Shown in pieces: positions 39,160 to 47,930 of a stretch of 64,000 nucleotides of DNA. The DNA comes from Minwuia thermotolerans (GTDB lineage: Bacteria > Pseudomonadota > Alphaproteobacteria > Minwuiales > Minwuiaceae): positions 1 to 64,000 of the forward strand of contig BQJF01000008.1 of assembly GCA_021604565.1 (NCBI GenBank), given 5' to 3'. The translations under genes and the position numbers were made by a program. The stretch's first letter is position 1. Every line of letters begins with the position of its first letter. The notes below the pieces were generated by a model. The model did not search any database. It was not told where the DNA came from and saw only the letters and a program-made list of their open reading frames with translations.

Positions 39160-41025
39160 TCAGGCGACCTCTTCACGGGCCAGGAAGCCGCCGGACTGCC
39201 TGGCCCAGAGTTCGGCGTACAGACCCTCCCGGTGGACCAGTTCGGCGTGCGTCCCCTGTTCGACGATCCGGCCCTGATCCATCACCACCAGCCGGTCCAT
39301 GGCTGCAATCGTGGACAGGCGGTGGGCGATGGCGAGCACGGTCTTGCCTTCCATCAGGCTGTAGAGGCTCTGCTGGATCGCGGCCTCGACCTCAGAGTCC
39401 AGCGCACTTGTCGCCTCGTCGAGGATCAGGATCGGCGCGTCCTTCAGCAGGACACGGGCAATGGCAACGCGCTGGCGCTGGCCACCGGACAGCTTGACGC
39501 CACGCTCCCCGACGTGGGCGTCATAGCCCCGGTTGCCTTTCAGATCCTCCAGATCGGCAATGAATTCATGCGCTTCCGCTTTTCGTGCAGCAGCAATGAC
39601 CTGATCCCGCGTGGCATCAGCGCGCCCGTAGGAAATGTTCTCCGCGACCGTGCGGTGCAGCAGGGACGTGTCCTGCGTCACCATGCCGATGGCGGCCCGC
39701 AGGCTGTCCTGCTGCACGGCGGCTATGTCCTGCCCGTCGATCAGGATGCGCCCGCCCTCCAGGTCGTGAAACCGCAGCAGCAGACTGACCAGCGTCGACT
39801 TGCCCGCGCCTGAACGACCGACCAGCCCGACCTTTTCGCCCGGTCTGATGGTCAGGGACAGGCCATCGATCACGTTGGCGGTCTGTTCGGGCAGGACCTT
39901 GCCGTAGTTGAAATGGATGTCCTGCCAGGCGATCTCGCCCTGCTCTACTTTCAGCGGCTTCGCGTCAGGGCGGTCAACGACGCTGCGGTCGCGGGCAATG
40001 GTGTCGATGCCATCCATCACGACACCGACGTTCTCGAACAGGTTGGCGACTTCCCAGAGGATCCAGTTGGACATGCCGATCAGGCGCAGCACCAGCCCGA
40101 CAGCAAAGGCAATCGCGCCGGTGGTGATGATCTCGTGCGACCAGAGCGCGATGGCGACCGCGCCGATGCCGAAGATCAGGAAGGCATTGAGTGTCGCCAG
40201 CGAGGCCGAGAGCGCCGTGGACAGCCGCATCTGGCTGTAGACCGTGCCGAGGAAGCGCTTCATGCCGCTTCGGGCGTAGTGATCCTCGTAGTTGGCGTCG
40301 GCGAACATCTTCACGGTGCCGATGTGGGTGTAGCTGTCGACAACACGGCCGGTGACATCGGCCCGCGCATCGGCCTGGGCACGGGACACTTCCGCCAGCC
40401 GGGGAATGAACAGCCTCAGGATCACCAGATAGCCGATCAGCCATGCCAGCATCGGCAGGCCCAGCCGCCAGTCGGCGCTGGCGAAAAGGACCACTGCGCT
40501 GGCGAAATAGACCGCGACGAACAGCAGGATCTCGGATGTCTTGAGCACGACCTCCCGCACCGCCAGCGCGGTCTGCATCATCCGTGCGGCCACCCGGCCC
40601 GCGAAGTCGTCCTGATAGAAGGCCATGCTCTGACGCAGCAGGTAGCGATGCGACTCCCAGCGCGTCCGCATCGCGAAGTTGCCCAGCAGCCCCTGGTGAC
40701 TGATCGATTCGCCGACGAAATAGAGCAGCGGATAGAGCACCACGACCATCAGGGCGATCAGCACCAGATCGACTCCGTGCTCGCTCCAGAGCTGGTCTGG
40801 TCGTGTCGCGGACAGCCAGTCCACGATGTCGCCCAGGAAGGCGAACATCAGCACTTCCACGATGGCGATCACGACGGAGAACAGCGCACTGATCACGATC
40901 AGCGGCAGGAAAGGGCGGGAGAAGTGGACGATGAAGCCCAGAAAGCTGGAGGGCGGCTTCGTCGGCACCGTATCGGGAAACGAATCCACCCGCGATTCCA
41001 GCCAGTCATAGAATCGCGAAATCAT
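39160..41025 (-). CDS. ABC exporter, fused permease and ATPase (MsbA/lipid-A-exporter type)
   Basis: A 621-residue half-transporter. Six membrane segments lie between about residues 30 and 330, followed by the nucleotide-binding domain: Walker A GRSGAGKST (about 405), signature LSGGQRQRVAIARVL (about 512), Walker B ILILDEATSALDSE (about 530) and the H-loop IAHRLST (about 565). It should act as a homodimer exporting lipid, peptide or drug; the substrate is not evident. It converges on the DUF1772 gene with a 2-base gap. Confidence 0.9.
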   Translation of the reverse strand: MISRFYDWLESRVDSFPDTVPTKPPSSFLGFIVHFSRPFLPLIVISALFSVVIAIVEVLMFAFLGDIVDWLSATRPDQLWSEHGVDLVLIALMVVVLYPLLYFVGESISHQGLLGNFAMRTRWESHRYLLRQSMAFYQDDFAGRVAARMMQTALAVREVVLKTSEILLFVAVYFASAVVLFASADWRLGLPMLAWLIGYLVILRLFIPRLAEVSRAQADARADVTGRVVDSYTHIGTVKMFADANYEDHYARSGMKRFLGTVYSQMRLSTALSASLATLNAFLIFGIGAVAIALWSHEIITTGAIAFAVGLVLRLIGMSNWILWEVANLFENVGVVMDGIDTIARDRSVVDRPDAKPLKVEQGEIAWQDIHFNYGKVLPEQTANVIDGLSLTIRPGEKVGLVGRSGAGKSTLVSLLLRFHDLEGGRILIDGQDIAAVQQDSLRAAIGMVTQDTSLLHRTVAENISYGRADATRDQVIAAARKAEAHEFIADLEDLKGNRGYDAHVGERGVKLSGGQRQRVAIARVLLKDAPILILDEATSALDSEVEAAIQQSLYSLMEGKTVLAIAHRLSTIAAMDRLVVMDQGRIVEQGTHAELVHREGLYAELWARQSGGFLAREEVA

Positions 41026-41149
41026 GTCGGGTGGGCTCCAGCGTTACCGGTCTCGGATCGGGGCAGTCCGGTCTATCTAGCCATCCGGGCGATTTTCTCA
41101 AGCGCGGCGCTCTTCCATCGGACGGTCTCTGCCCTTAAGACTGCGCGCC

Positions 41150-42970
41150 ATGGCACCACCCCTTCTGCATCTGCGCGACGTGCAACTGACCTTCGGCGGC
41201 AAACCGCTGCTGGACGGCGCGGAGATTGTTGTCTCGGCGGGGGAGCGGGTGTCGCTGGTCGGGCGCAATGGCTCCGGCAAGTCGACCCTGCTGAAGATCG
41301 TTGCCGGGATCGTGCAGGCCGACAGCGCGGATTCCTTCCTGCAGCCCGGCACCACCCTGCGCTACCTGCCGCAGGAGCCGGACCTGTCCGGCCACGCGAC
41401 GGTGCTGGATTTCGTGACCGAGGGGCTGGCGCCGGGTGATGATCCCTATCGCGCAACATCCCTGCTGGAACAGCTCGGGCTGAGCGAGACCGCCGATCCG
41501 GCGCACCTGTCGGGCGGGGAAGCTCGGCGGGCGGCGCTGGCGCGGGTGCTGGCACCGTCACCTGACATCCTGCTGCTGGACGAGCCGACCAACCATCTGG
41601 ACCTGCCGGCCATCGAGTGGCTGGAGGCGGAATTGAAGTCGATGCGCTCCGCCCTGGTGCTGATCAGCCATGACCGGCGCTTCCTGGAGAATCTTTCCGG
41701 CACCACGATCTGGCTGGATCGGGGTCGGACAAGGCGACTGGACAAGGGCTTTGCCGCCTTCGAGGCCTGGCGCGACGAGGTTCTGGAGGCGGAGGAGCAG
41801 GAACTGCACCGGCTGGACCGCAAGATCGTCTCCGAGACCGAGTGGCTGCACAAGGGTGTCACGGCCCGGCGCAAGCGCAACATGGGGCGGCTCAGGAACC
41901 TGTACACCCTGCGTTCCGAGCGGCGGAATTTCGAGCGCGCGCAGGGCAATGTGCGCATGGCGGCGGCAGAGGCGGAGCGGTCCGGCAAACTGGTGGCGGA
42001 GGCAAAGGGTGTCACACGCGCCTGGGGCGATCAGCCGCCCGTGGTGCGTGATCTCGACCTGCGGCTGCTACGGGGCGAAACGCTGGCGATCGTCGGACCG
42101 AACGGGGCGGGCAAGACCACCCTGCTGCGCCTGCTGACCGGCGAGATCGAGCCGGACAGCGGCACGGTGCGGCTGGGCACGGCGCTGGAGACCGCCAGCC
42201 TGGACCAGCGCCGCGAAAGCCTGTCGCCGGACTGGAGTCTGATGGATGCGCTGACCGGTGGCGGCGGGGACGCGGTGATGGTCAATGGCCAGTCACGGCA
42301 CGTCGTCAGCTACATGAAGGATTTCCTGTTCGACCCGAAGCAGATGCGCACCCCGATCCATGCCCTTTCGGGCGGCGAGAGGGGACGGCTGATGCTGGCG
42401 CGGGCGCTGGCACGACCCTCCAATCTGCTGATCCTGGACGAGCCGACCAACGATCTCGACATCGAGACCCTGGACCTGCTGCAGGAACTGCTGGGGGACT
42501 ATGGCGGCACCGTGCTGCTGGTCAGCCATGATCGCGACTTCATAGACCGCGTTGCCGACGCCGTGCTGGTGGCGGAAGGGGATGGCGTCTGGCAGCGCTA
42601 TCCGGGCGGCTATTCGGACATGCTGACCCAGCGCGGCTCCCGGCCGGGCAGGGCCGTGCCGACCGGTCAGCGCGCGACCCAGCGGCAGAAGGCGGCTCCG
42701 AAGGCACCGCAGCAACGACGCAAGCTCTCGTTCAAGCAGCAACATGCACTGGACACCCTTCCCGGGCGAATTGCCGAACTGGAGCGGGAAATGGAAGCCC
42801 TGACGCAGGAACTGGCGGATGCAGGTCTCTTTCGTCGCGACCCGGACCGGTTCCAGGCGGCAACCGACCGGTTGGGCGCGGCTGAAAGCGAGAAGGAACA
42901 GGCCGAGGAATCCTGGCTGGAACTGGAAATGCTGCGTGAGGAAATCGCGGCCGAGCGGCAGGCGGGCTGA
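41150..42970 (+). CDS. uup: ABC-F family ATPase, Uup-like
   Basis: A 606-residue soluble protein with two ABC domains and no membrane segment. The first has Walker A GRNGSGKST (about 35-43), signature LSGGEARRAAL and Walker B ILLLDEPTNHLD; the second has GPNGAGKTT (about 317), LSGGERGRLML and LILDEPTNDLD. The linker between them carries the arginine-rich segment usual for ABC-F proteins, and the C-terminus (about 520-600) is a charged coiled coil as in Uup, which binds DNA or the ribosome. Its TGA overlaps the ATG of the phosphatase gene by one base. Confidence 0.9.
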   Translation: MAPPLLHLRDVQLTFGGKPLLDGAEIVVSAGERVSLVGRNGSGKSTLLKIVAGIVQADSADSFLQPGTTLRYLPQEPDLSGHATVLDFVTEGLAPGDDPYRATSLLEQLGLSETADPAHLSGGEARRAALARVLAPSPDILLLDEPTNHLDLPAIEWLEAELKSMRSALVLISHDRRFLENLSGTTIWLDRGRTRRLDKGFAAFEAWRDEVLEAEEQELHRLDRKIVSETEWLHKGVTARRKRNMGRLRNLYTLRSERRNFERAQGNVRMAAAEAERSGKLVAEAKGVTRAWGDQPPVVRDLDLRLLRGETLAIVGPNGAGKTTLLRLLTGEIEPDSGTVRLGTALETASLDQRRESLSPDWSLMDALTGGGGDAVMVNGQSRHVVSYMKDFLFDPKQMRTPIHALSGGERGRLMLARALARPSNLLILDEPTNDLDIETLDLLQELLGDYGGTVLLVSHDRDFIDRVADAVLVAEGDGVWQRYPGGYSDMLTQRGSRPGRAVPTGQRATQRQKAAPKAPQQRRKLSFKQQHALDTLPGRIAELEREMEALTQELADAGLFRRDPDRFQAATDRLGAAESEKEQAEESWLELEMLREEIAAERQAG

Positions 42971-44406
42971 TGGTCGCGCCGGACCAGGGGCAGGGGGAAC
43001 CCGGAAGCCTGGTGCCGCCTGACGATCAACCGGATGTACCAACGCTGGAAAGCGAACTGCGCGTACAGCAGGAAATGGCGGCCAACCGGCTGACGCCGGG
43101 TATCGTTGTCGTTCTGCTCGTCTTCGCGGCCCTCGGGATCGGCAAGTACTGGGATCACATCCCCCCGGTCGGCGGTCTGGCCTGGGTTTCCATCCTGCTG
43201 GCCCTGCTGTCGCTTCCACTCTACCGGCTGTGGCGGCAGCGGACCGGGCGCGCGCTGCTGTTCAGGGGCACGGTCATCGGGCGGGTGTCCCTGTTCTGGG
43301 CGCTTGCCGTCGGGTGTCATTTCGCCTGGGCCATCACCTTTGCCATGCCCAACGAAGACGACGTCGGGCGCACGACCTTTGCGGTGATGGCCTTTGGTCT
43401 CGGTGGCATGACGCTGGCCTCCACCTACATGATCCCGCGGCTGACCATCGCCTTTCTGCTGCCCATGATCGCCGCGATGCTCTACGGCTCGCTGGTTAGC
43501 GACCAGAACGTTTCGCCCTTGCAGAAGGTTCTGATGGCCCTGGGCTTCACCGGCACAGCCGGGGTCGTCATCCGGATGAACTGGCTGATCTTCCGTTCCG
43601 GAGTGGCAGCCATGGTGGAGCGGGAGACGCATCGGCTCGAAGTCGTTCAGCGACGGTCGGAGATGGCAGCGGCAAGCCGGATCCAACGTCGCTTGCTGCC
43701 GGAGCCGACCGACCTGTCCGCGAGCGATGCGCGGTTCGACCTGGCCGTCATCCACCGCTCCGCCGAGGAGATGACCGGGGACCTGTATGACTTCTTCATG
43801 ATCGACGATCACCGGCTGTTCTTCATGGTTGGCGATGTCTGCGGCAAGGGCGTCACCTCCAGCCTGCTGATGGCCATGACCAAGGTGATGATGAAGAGCG
43901 CCGTGCTGCGCCAGGACCGGGCAATCGGTGATGTCGCGGGCGAAGTCAGCCGCGAACTGCTGCGGGAGGATCATGACAGCCAGTTCGTGACCTGCTTCGC
44001 CGGTATTCTCGACACCAGTGTCGGCACCATTGACTACTGCAACGCGGGTCACGAACCGGCGCGCATCATCACGGTGGACGGTGCCGCACCGACCCACAGC
44101 CCACGCGTCGGGGGGCCACCACTCTGCGCCATTGGGGATGTTGACTACGAGAGCGGTCAGATCAGCCTGTCACCGGGCGCGACCCTGCTGATCGTCACGG
44201 ACGGGGTGACCGAGGCACTGAACATGCAGCAGGACGAGTTCGGAGGCGAGCGACTGGATCAGGCCATCTCGACACTACCGCACGATGTCGGCGTCGAGGC
44301 GATGCTGACCGGGATCAGCGGCTGCGTCGCGGAATTCGTTGGTGATCAGGACCAGTCAGATGACCTGACCATGCTCGCGCTGCGCTGGCATGGTCCCTCT
44401 GCCTGA
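42970..44406 (+). CDS. Membrane-bound SpoIIE-type PP2C serine phosphatase
   Basis: A 478-residue protein. An acidic N-terminal tail (about 1-40) is followed by about six membrane segments (about 44-200), a short helical linker with EMAAASRIQRRLLPEPT (about 235-251), typical of RsbU/SpoIIE phosphatases, and the PP2C domain (about 260-475) with metal-binding aspartates in MTGDLYDFF, FFMVGDVCGKG and a terminal QSDDLTML. Such enzymes dephosphorylate anti-anti-sigma (STAS) factors; no STAS or anti-sigma kinase gene is nearby. It shares the base A with the Uup stop, so the two are coupled. Confidence 0.85.
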   Translation: MVAPDQGQGEPGSLVPPDDQPDVPTLESELRVQQEMAANRLTPGIVVVLLVFAALGIGKYWDHIPPVGGLAWVSILLALLSLPLYRLWRQRTGRALLFRGTVIGRVSLFWALAVGCHFAWAITFAMPNEDDVGRTTFAVMAFGLGGMTLASTYMIPRLTIAFLLPMIAAMLYGSLVSDQNVSPLQKVLMALGFTGTAGVVIRMNWLIFRSGVAAMVERETHRLEVVQRRSEMAAASRIQRRLLPEPTDLSASDARFDLAVIHRSAEEMTGDLYDFFMIDDHRLFFMVGDVCGKGVTSSLLMAMTKVMMKSAVLRQDRAIGDVAGEVSRELLREDHDSQFVTCFAGILDTSVGTIDYCNAGHEPARIITVDGAAPTHSPRVGGPPLCAIGDVDYESGQISLSPGATLLIVTDGVTEALNMQQDEFGGERLDQAISTLPHDVGVEAMLTGISGCVAEFVGDQDQSDDLTMLALRWHGPSA

Positions 44407-44421
44407 GCCCGCACCCGGCCC

Positions 44422-44889
44422 TCAGTTCATCGGGATCAGGTTGAGGTCGCGGTTGGTGCGGTCGAACAGGCGAATGGCCTCGTCGGCGGCGTTGCGATAG
44501 CGGTCGGGGCGGGCGTCGAGCGGTTCGACGCGCTGGTGATGGCTGGAATGCGGGGTGAAGAATGTCTCCCTGGCGTTGCTGCCCAGGTCGCGACGGGTGC
44601 TGTAGTAGACGTCGAGCCTGTCGTGGCAGCCATCAAGTTTCCAGACGGACCGGACACGGACGAATAATTTGGTCCGGATCGGCGTCGTCCCCTGGCGCAG
44701 CTTCAGGGCGCGGGAGATCGCCTGGGCGAGATAGCGGCGATCGAGGGCGCAGGGCGCGGCACCTTCGGTCAGAACCTGCACGTGTGGGCTGTAACCGGTT
44801 CCCTGCTGCGCCAGCGTGACAGACGGCAGCGCCAGACCCGCGACGAGGGCAAGCTGTGCAATTCCGATCCGGGCACATGGGCAATTCAT
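44422..44889 (-). CDS. Small secreted protein of unknown function
   Basis: A 155-residue protein that I do not recognise. Residues 1-29 are a signal peptide (hydrophobic IAQLALVAGLALPSVTLAQ). The mature part contains one cysteine pair (APCALDRR and LDGCHDRL, about 48 and 90), is basic and has a Thr/His-rich stretch (RETFFTPHSSHHQR). A longer upstream frame exists but the signal peptide fixes the start at 44889. The gene stands alone on the minus strand, converging with the phosphatase and divergent from an MFS gene. Confidence 0.65.
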   Translation of the reverse strand: MNCPCARIGIAQLALVAGLALPSVTLAQQGTGYSPHVQVLTEGAAPCALDRRYLAQAISRALKLRQGTTPIRTKLFVRVRSVWKLDGCHDRLDVYYSTRRDLGSNARETFFTPHSSHHQRVEPLDARPDRYRNAADEAIRLFDRTNRDLNLIPMN

Positions 44890-45026
44890 CCGAGAAGATT
44901 GCCTGCCGGGTGTCGGGTTTGGCAATGGGGGGCTGTGTCCAGTGGCATGGCTCGGAACGCCGCGGCGCGCTATAACGGCCCGCATGAGATCGCCGGAGCA
45001 ACCGGCGGCGGGTCGAGGAGACGTCA

Positions 45027-46304
45027 GTGAGCCGGTCAGATACAGCAGCACCCGTTGCGGCGGACGGGGCAGAGCAGACACGCGCGCAATGGATTCGCAT
45101 TGTCGTGGTCGTCTTCCTGCCGTTCGCGTCGGGGTATTTCCTTTCCTATCTCTACCGCGCCCTGCCATCCCTGATCGGCGACCGGGTACGGCATGATCTG
45201 GCGCTGGACGCCGATGTACTGGGTCTGGTCGGTGCGGCCTATTTCCTGGCCTTTGGCCTGGCGCAACTGCCATTGGGCATGATGCTCGACCGTTTCGGCC
45301 CGCGCCGCTGTCAGGCGGCCCTGCTGCTGATCGCGGCGTCAGGTGCCGTGGTCTTCGGGCTGGGCGAGAATGCCGAGACGCTGGTCATCGGACGCGCCAT
45401 GATCGGTCTGGGCTGCGCGGGCGGGCTGATGGGCTCCCTGAAGGCGATCACGCTCTGGTTTCCCCAGTCGCGCTGGCCACTGGTCAACGGCTGCCTGCTG
45501 GGCCTTGGTGGACTGGGGGCGCTGACTGCAACGACACCGGTGGAGTTCCTGCTGGGTGATGTCGGTCTGGGCTGGCAGGAGCTGTTCTTCTACATTGCCG
45601 CCGCGACAGTCGCGTCTGCCCTGCTCATCTTCCTTGTCGTGCCGGAAAAGCCGGGCAGTACCGCTGCCATCCCCTTCCGGGAACTGCTGGGCAGCCTGCG
45701 CCAGATCTACGGCAGCCGCTATTTCTGGCGCATCGCGCCGATCGCGGTCCTGACCATGTCCACCGGCATGGCGATCCATACCCAGTGGGCCGGCCTGTGG
45801 CTGAAGGATGTGGCCGGGTTCGAACAGGCCGGTGTCGCGGTCTACCTGCAGACGCTCTCCATCGCGCTGACCGTCGGCTTCGTTGCCGGTGGTGTCGTGG
45901 CCGATGTGCTCACCCGGCGGGGCGTGCCGCTGGGCATGGTCATGGGCGGCGGCGTGCTCGGCCTGCTGCTGGCCCAGGGCTCCATCGCCATGGAGGTCGA
46001 TCCGCAGGCGCACTGGCCGTGGATCCTGCTGGGTCTGAGCTCCAACATCTCCGCCCTGGCGTTCCCGCTGCTGTGCGGGCGCTTCGATCTGAGACTGGCC
46101 GGGCGGGTCAATACCGCGCTGAACGTGTTCGTCTTCATCGGGGTCTTCGCCACCGCGTCCGGCATTGGCTGGGTGATCGACCAGTATCCGCGCACGGTGC
46201 TGGGCGGTTATGCCAGCGAGGGGTATCAGGTGGGTCTGCTGGCCATCATCGCGGCGGAAGTACTTGCATTCATCTGGTTCATGGTCCCTGACAGGGGCAA
46301 GTGA
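45027..46304 (+). CDS. Major facilitator superfamily transporter
   Basis: A 425-residue carrier with twelve predicted membrane segments. The loop 2-3 motif is GMMLDRFGPRRCQ (about 89-101), the conserved MFS motif A. The N-terminal region GYFLSYLYRALPSLIGDRV resembles carriers of the phosphate/sugar-phosphate and nitrate-type branches, but the substrate cannot be assigned. A GTG start at 45027 is preceded by GAGGAG with ideal spacing. An SDR gene follows 18 bases downstream and may act on the imported compound. Confidence 0.86.
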   Translation: MSRSDTAAPVAADGAEQTRAQWIRIVVVVFLPFASGYFLSYLYRALPSLIGDRVRHDLALDADVLGLVGAAYFLAFGLAQLPLGMMLDRFGPRRCQAALLLIAASGAVVFGLGENAETLVIGRAMIGLGCAGGLMGSLKAITLWFPQSRWPLVNGCLLGLGGLGALTATTPVEFLLGDVGLGWQELFFYIAAATVASALLIFLVVPEKPGSTAAIPFRELLGSLRQIYGSRYFWRIAPIAVLTMSTGMAIHTQWAGLWLKDVAGFEQAGVAVYLQTLSIALTVGFVAGGVVADVLTRRGVPLGMVMGGGVLGLLLAQGSIAMEVDPQAHWPWILLGLSSNISALAFPLLCGRFDLRLAGRVNTALNVFVFIGVFATASGIGWVIDQYPRTVLGGYASEGYQVGLLAIIAAEVLAFIWFMVPDRGK

Positions 46305-46322
46305 CGTGAGAGGGAGGACATC

Positions 46323-47111
46323 ATGATTGATCTCAAGGGCCAGGCGGCCGTCGTTACAGGATCGGCCACCGGCGTTGGTGCCGCCGTCGCGCGGGCACTC
46401 GCGGCAGACGGCTGCAATGTCGTCGTCAATTATACCCGCAGCGAGAAGGAGGCGCAGCAGACCGCACAGGCCTGTCGCGATCTGGGGGTCGAGGCGATCA
46501 CGGTCCAGGCCAACGTGGCTGAGGACGCGGACTGCAAGAAGCTTGTCGATGCCGCAGTCGACAAATGGGGCAAGCTCAATCACGTGGTCAACAATGCGGG
46601 CACGACCAAGTTTGCCGACCAGTCGGACCTCTCTGCCCTGACGGCGCAGGACTTCCAGGACATCTATGCCGTCAACGTCATCGGCCCCTACCAGATGGCG
46701 AAATGGGCGGAGCCGCACCTGCGGTCCGCTGGCAAGGCGTCCATCACCAATGTCTCCTCCATCGCGGGTGTGACGGGGATTGGTTCCTGCATGGCCTATG
46801 CGGCATCGAAGGGCGCGCTGAACACGATGACCATGTCGCTCGCCCGCTCGCTCGGGCCGGAGATCCGGGTGAACACGATCTGTCCCGGCATGATCCAGTC
46901 CCGCTGGCTGGAGAACGGCATGGGCAAGGAGAAGTATGACCAGCTTCTCGCCAACCAGCAGCGGTCGCTGCCGTTGCAGCGGGTCTCGACGCCGGAGGAC
47001 AATGCCGAGATCATTCTCTGGCTGATCAAGGGTTCCGAACTGGTGACAGGCGAGTTCGTGATGGTCGACGGCGGTGCCCACCTCGGGTTCTCGCTGGCCA
47101 TGGCGCGATAG
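46323..47111 (+). CDS. Short-chain dehydrogenase/reductase
   Basis: A 262-residue classical SDR. The cofactor motif is TGSATGVGAAVA (about 13-24), NNAG lies near residue 91, and the catalytic Ser and Tyr-x-x-x-Lys are in SSIAGVTGIGSCMAYAASKG (about 141-160). The C-terminal end carries a GEFVMVDGGAHLGF block typical of 3-oxoacyl reductases of the FabG-like group. The product is not known. It follows the MFS gene and probably shares its transcript. Confidence 0.88.
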   Translation: MIDLKGQAAVVTGSATGVGAAVARALAADGCNVVVNYTRSEKEAQQTAQACRDLGVEAITVQANVAEDADCKKLVDAAVDKWGKLNHVVNNAGTTKFADQSDLSALTAQDFQDIYAVNVIGPYQMAKWAEPHLRSAGKASITNVSSIAGVTGIGSCMAYAASKGALNTMTMSLARSLGPEIRVNTICPGMIQSRWLENGMGKEKYDQLLANQQRSLPLQRVSTPEDNAEIILWLIKGSELVTGEFVMVDGGAHLGFSLAMAR

Positions 47112-47146
47112 CGCGCGCAGCCGCTACTCGACGAAGGTTGCAGTTG

Positions 47147-47183
47147 GTGTCACTCTGGGTTGCATGCTGATCCGGAGTGACAC
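47147..47183 (+). promoter_or_regulatory. Hairpin-forming inverted repeat upstream of the four-gene exported-protein array
   Basis: Perfect 9-base arms GTGTCACTC (47147-47155) and GAGTGACAC (47175-47183) flank a 19-base loop that itself contains the palindrome GCATGC. The right arm ends 6 bases before the first ATG of the array, so in mRNA the hairpin would cover the ribosome-binding region, and in DNA it could be an operator. Which applies cannot be told. Confidence 0.55.
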
Positions 47184-47189
47184 GAGACC

Positions 47190-47930
47190 ATGAAACCGAT
47201 CCTGCTGCCCATCCTCGCATTGCTGCTGATGGGCCTGGCAAGCTGCCAGACCACCACGGGCGTTCCGGAAGCTCGGGAAGTCCGGGTGACCGCTGCCGTT
47301 GCTGGCACTACACCCCTGCGCATCGAACTGGACGGCAACTATTGTCTGGTGCCGCGCGGGCGCTATGCCAATGATTTCGAGGGGCGGATATGGGCGGCCT
47401 TCGACACGGCGGCGGGCAACTGGCGCAAGGTCGTCTATTTCATCAGTTGCCACGACTATCAGGCAATCCAGTCGACCGTGATCCTGTCTCTCGCAGCCGA
47501 AGGCGAAGTCTCCGTCTTCATGCCCGATGGCGTGCTGAAGCGGTACGAGGGCAGTAGGGCGACCTACATCGATGCGATCATCAAGGCATGGGATGACCTT
47601 GATGTCACCGAGGACGGCAAGGAGTCACAGCGGAAGCTGGAGGAATTCTTCGCGAGCAGGGGGAGTCACAAGTCCCGCCGCGTCGAAGGCGATGCCCGGA
47701 TGGAACTGGTCGACAGTGATACCTATGCCGCCTACTTTCGCCTGCCCTACCGTCACGTGCTGTCCGGCAGCTCCCGTGACCTGGTTCAGATCTTCGCCAA
47801 GACCGTGGTCGATGGATTGCAGGTGCAGGTCTCCTTCACCACGGATCGCAGTGTCCAGGCCGAAATCCGCGCCCTTGATGTCGTGAAGCGCCTGACCTAC
47901 GGCCTGTTCAACGAAGAGGCATCGATTTGA
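47190..47930 (+). CDS. Lipoprotein, member 1 of a four-gene paired-cysteine family
   Basis: A 246-residue protein of unknown function. The signal peptide ends in a lipobox (LMGLASC, Cys at residue 19) followed by Gln, which predicts an outer-membrane lipoprotein. The mature protein has a cysteine pair in DGNYC and YFISC, 34 residues apart, the same pattern as in the next three genes (spacings 33, 30, 33). After the second cysteine comes a beta-rich stretch (TVILSLAAEGEVSVFMPDG), and the C-terminal part ends in a helix. Its stop overlaps the TTG start of the next gene. Confidence 0.75.
   Translation: MKPILLPILALLLMGLASCQTTTGVPEAREVRVTAAVAGTTPLRIELDGNYCLVPRGRYANDFEGRIWAAFDTAAGNWRKVVYFISCHDYQAIQSTVILSLAAEGEVSVFMPDGVLKRYEGSRATYIDAIIKAWDDLDVTEDGKESQRKLEEFFASRGSHKSRRVEGDARMELVDSDTYAAYFRLPYRHVLSGSSRDLVQIFAKTVVDGLQVQVSFTTDRSVQAEIRALDVVKRLTYGLFNEEASI

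Noticed and set aside
45339-47081. A 580-codon open frame antisense to the MFS and SDR genes.
   Set aside because: It spans two real genes and their intergenic gap; its residues are Asp/Gly/Gln/His-rich noise.
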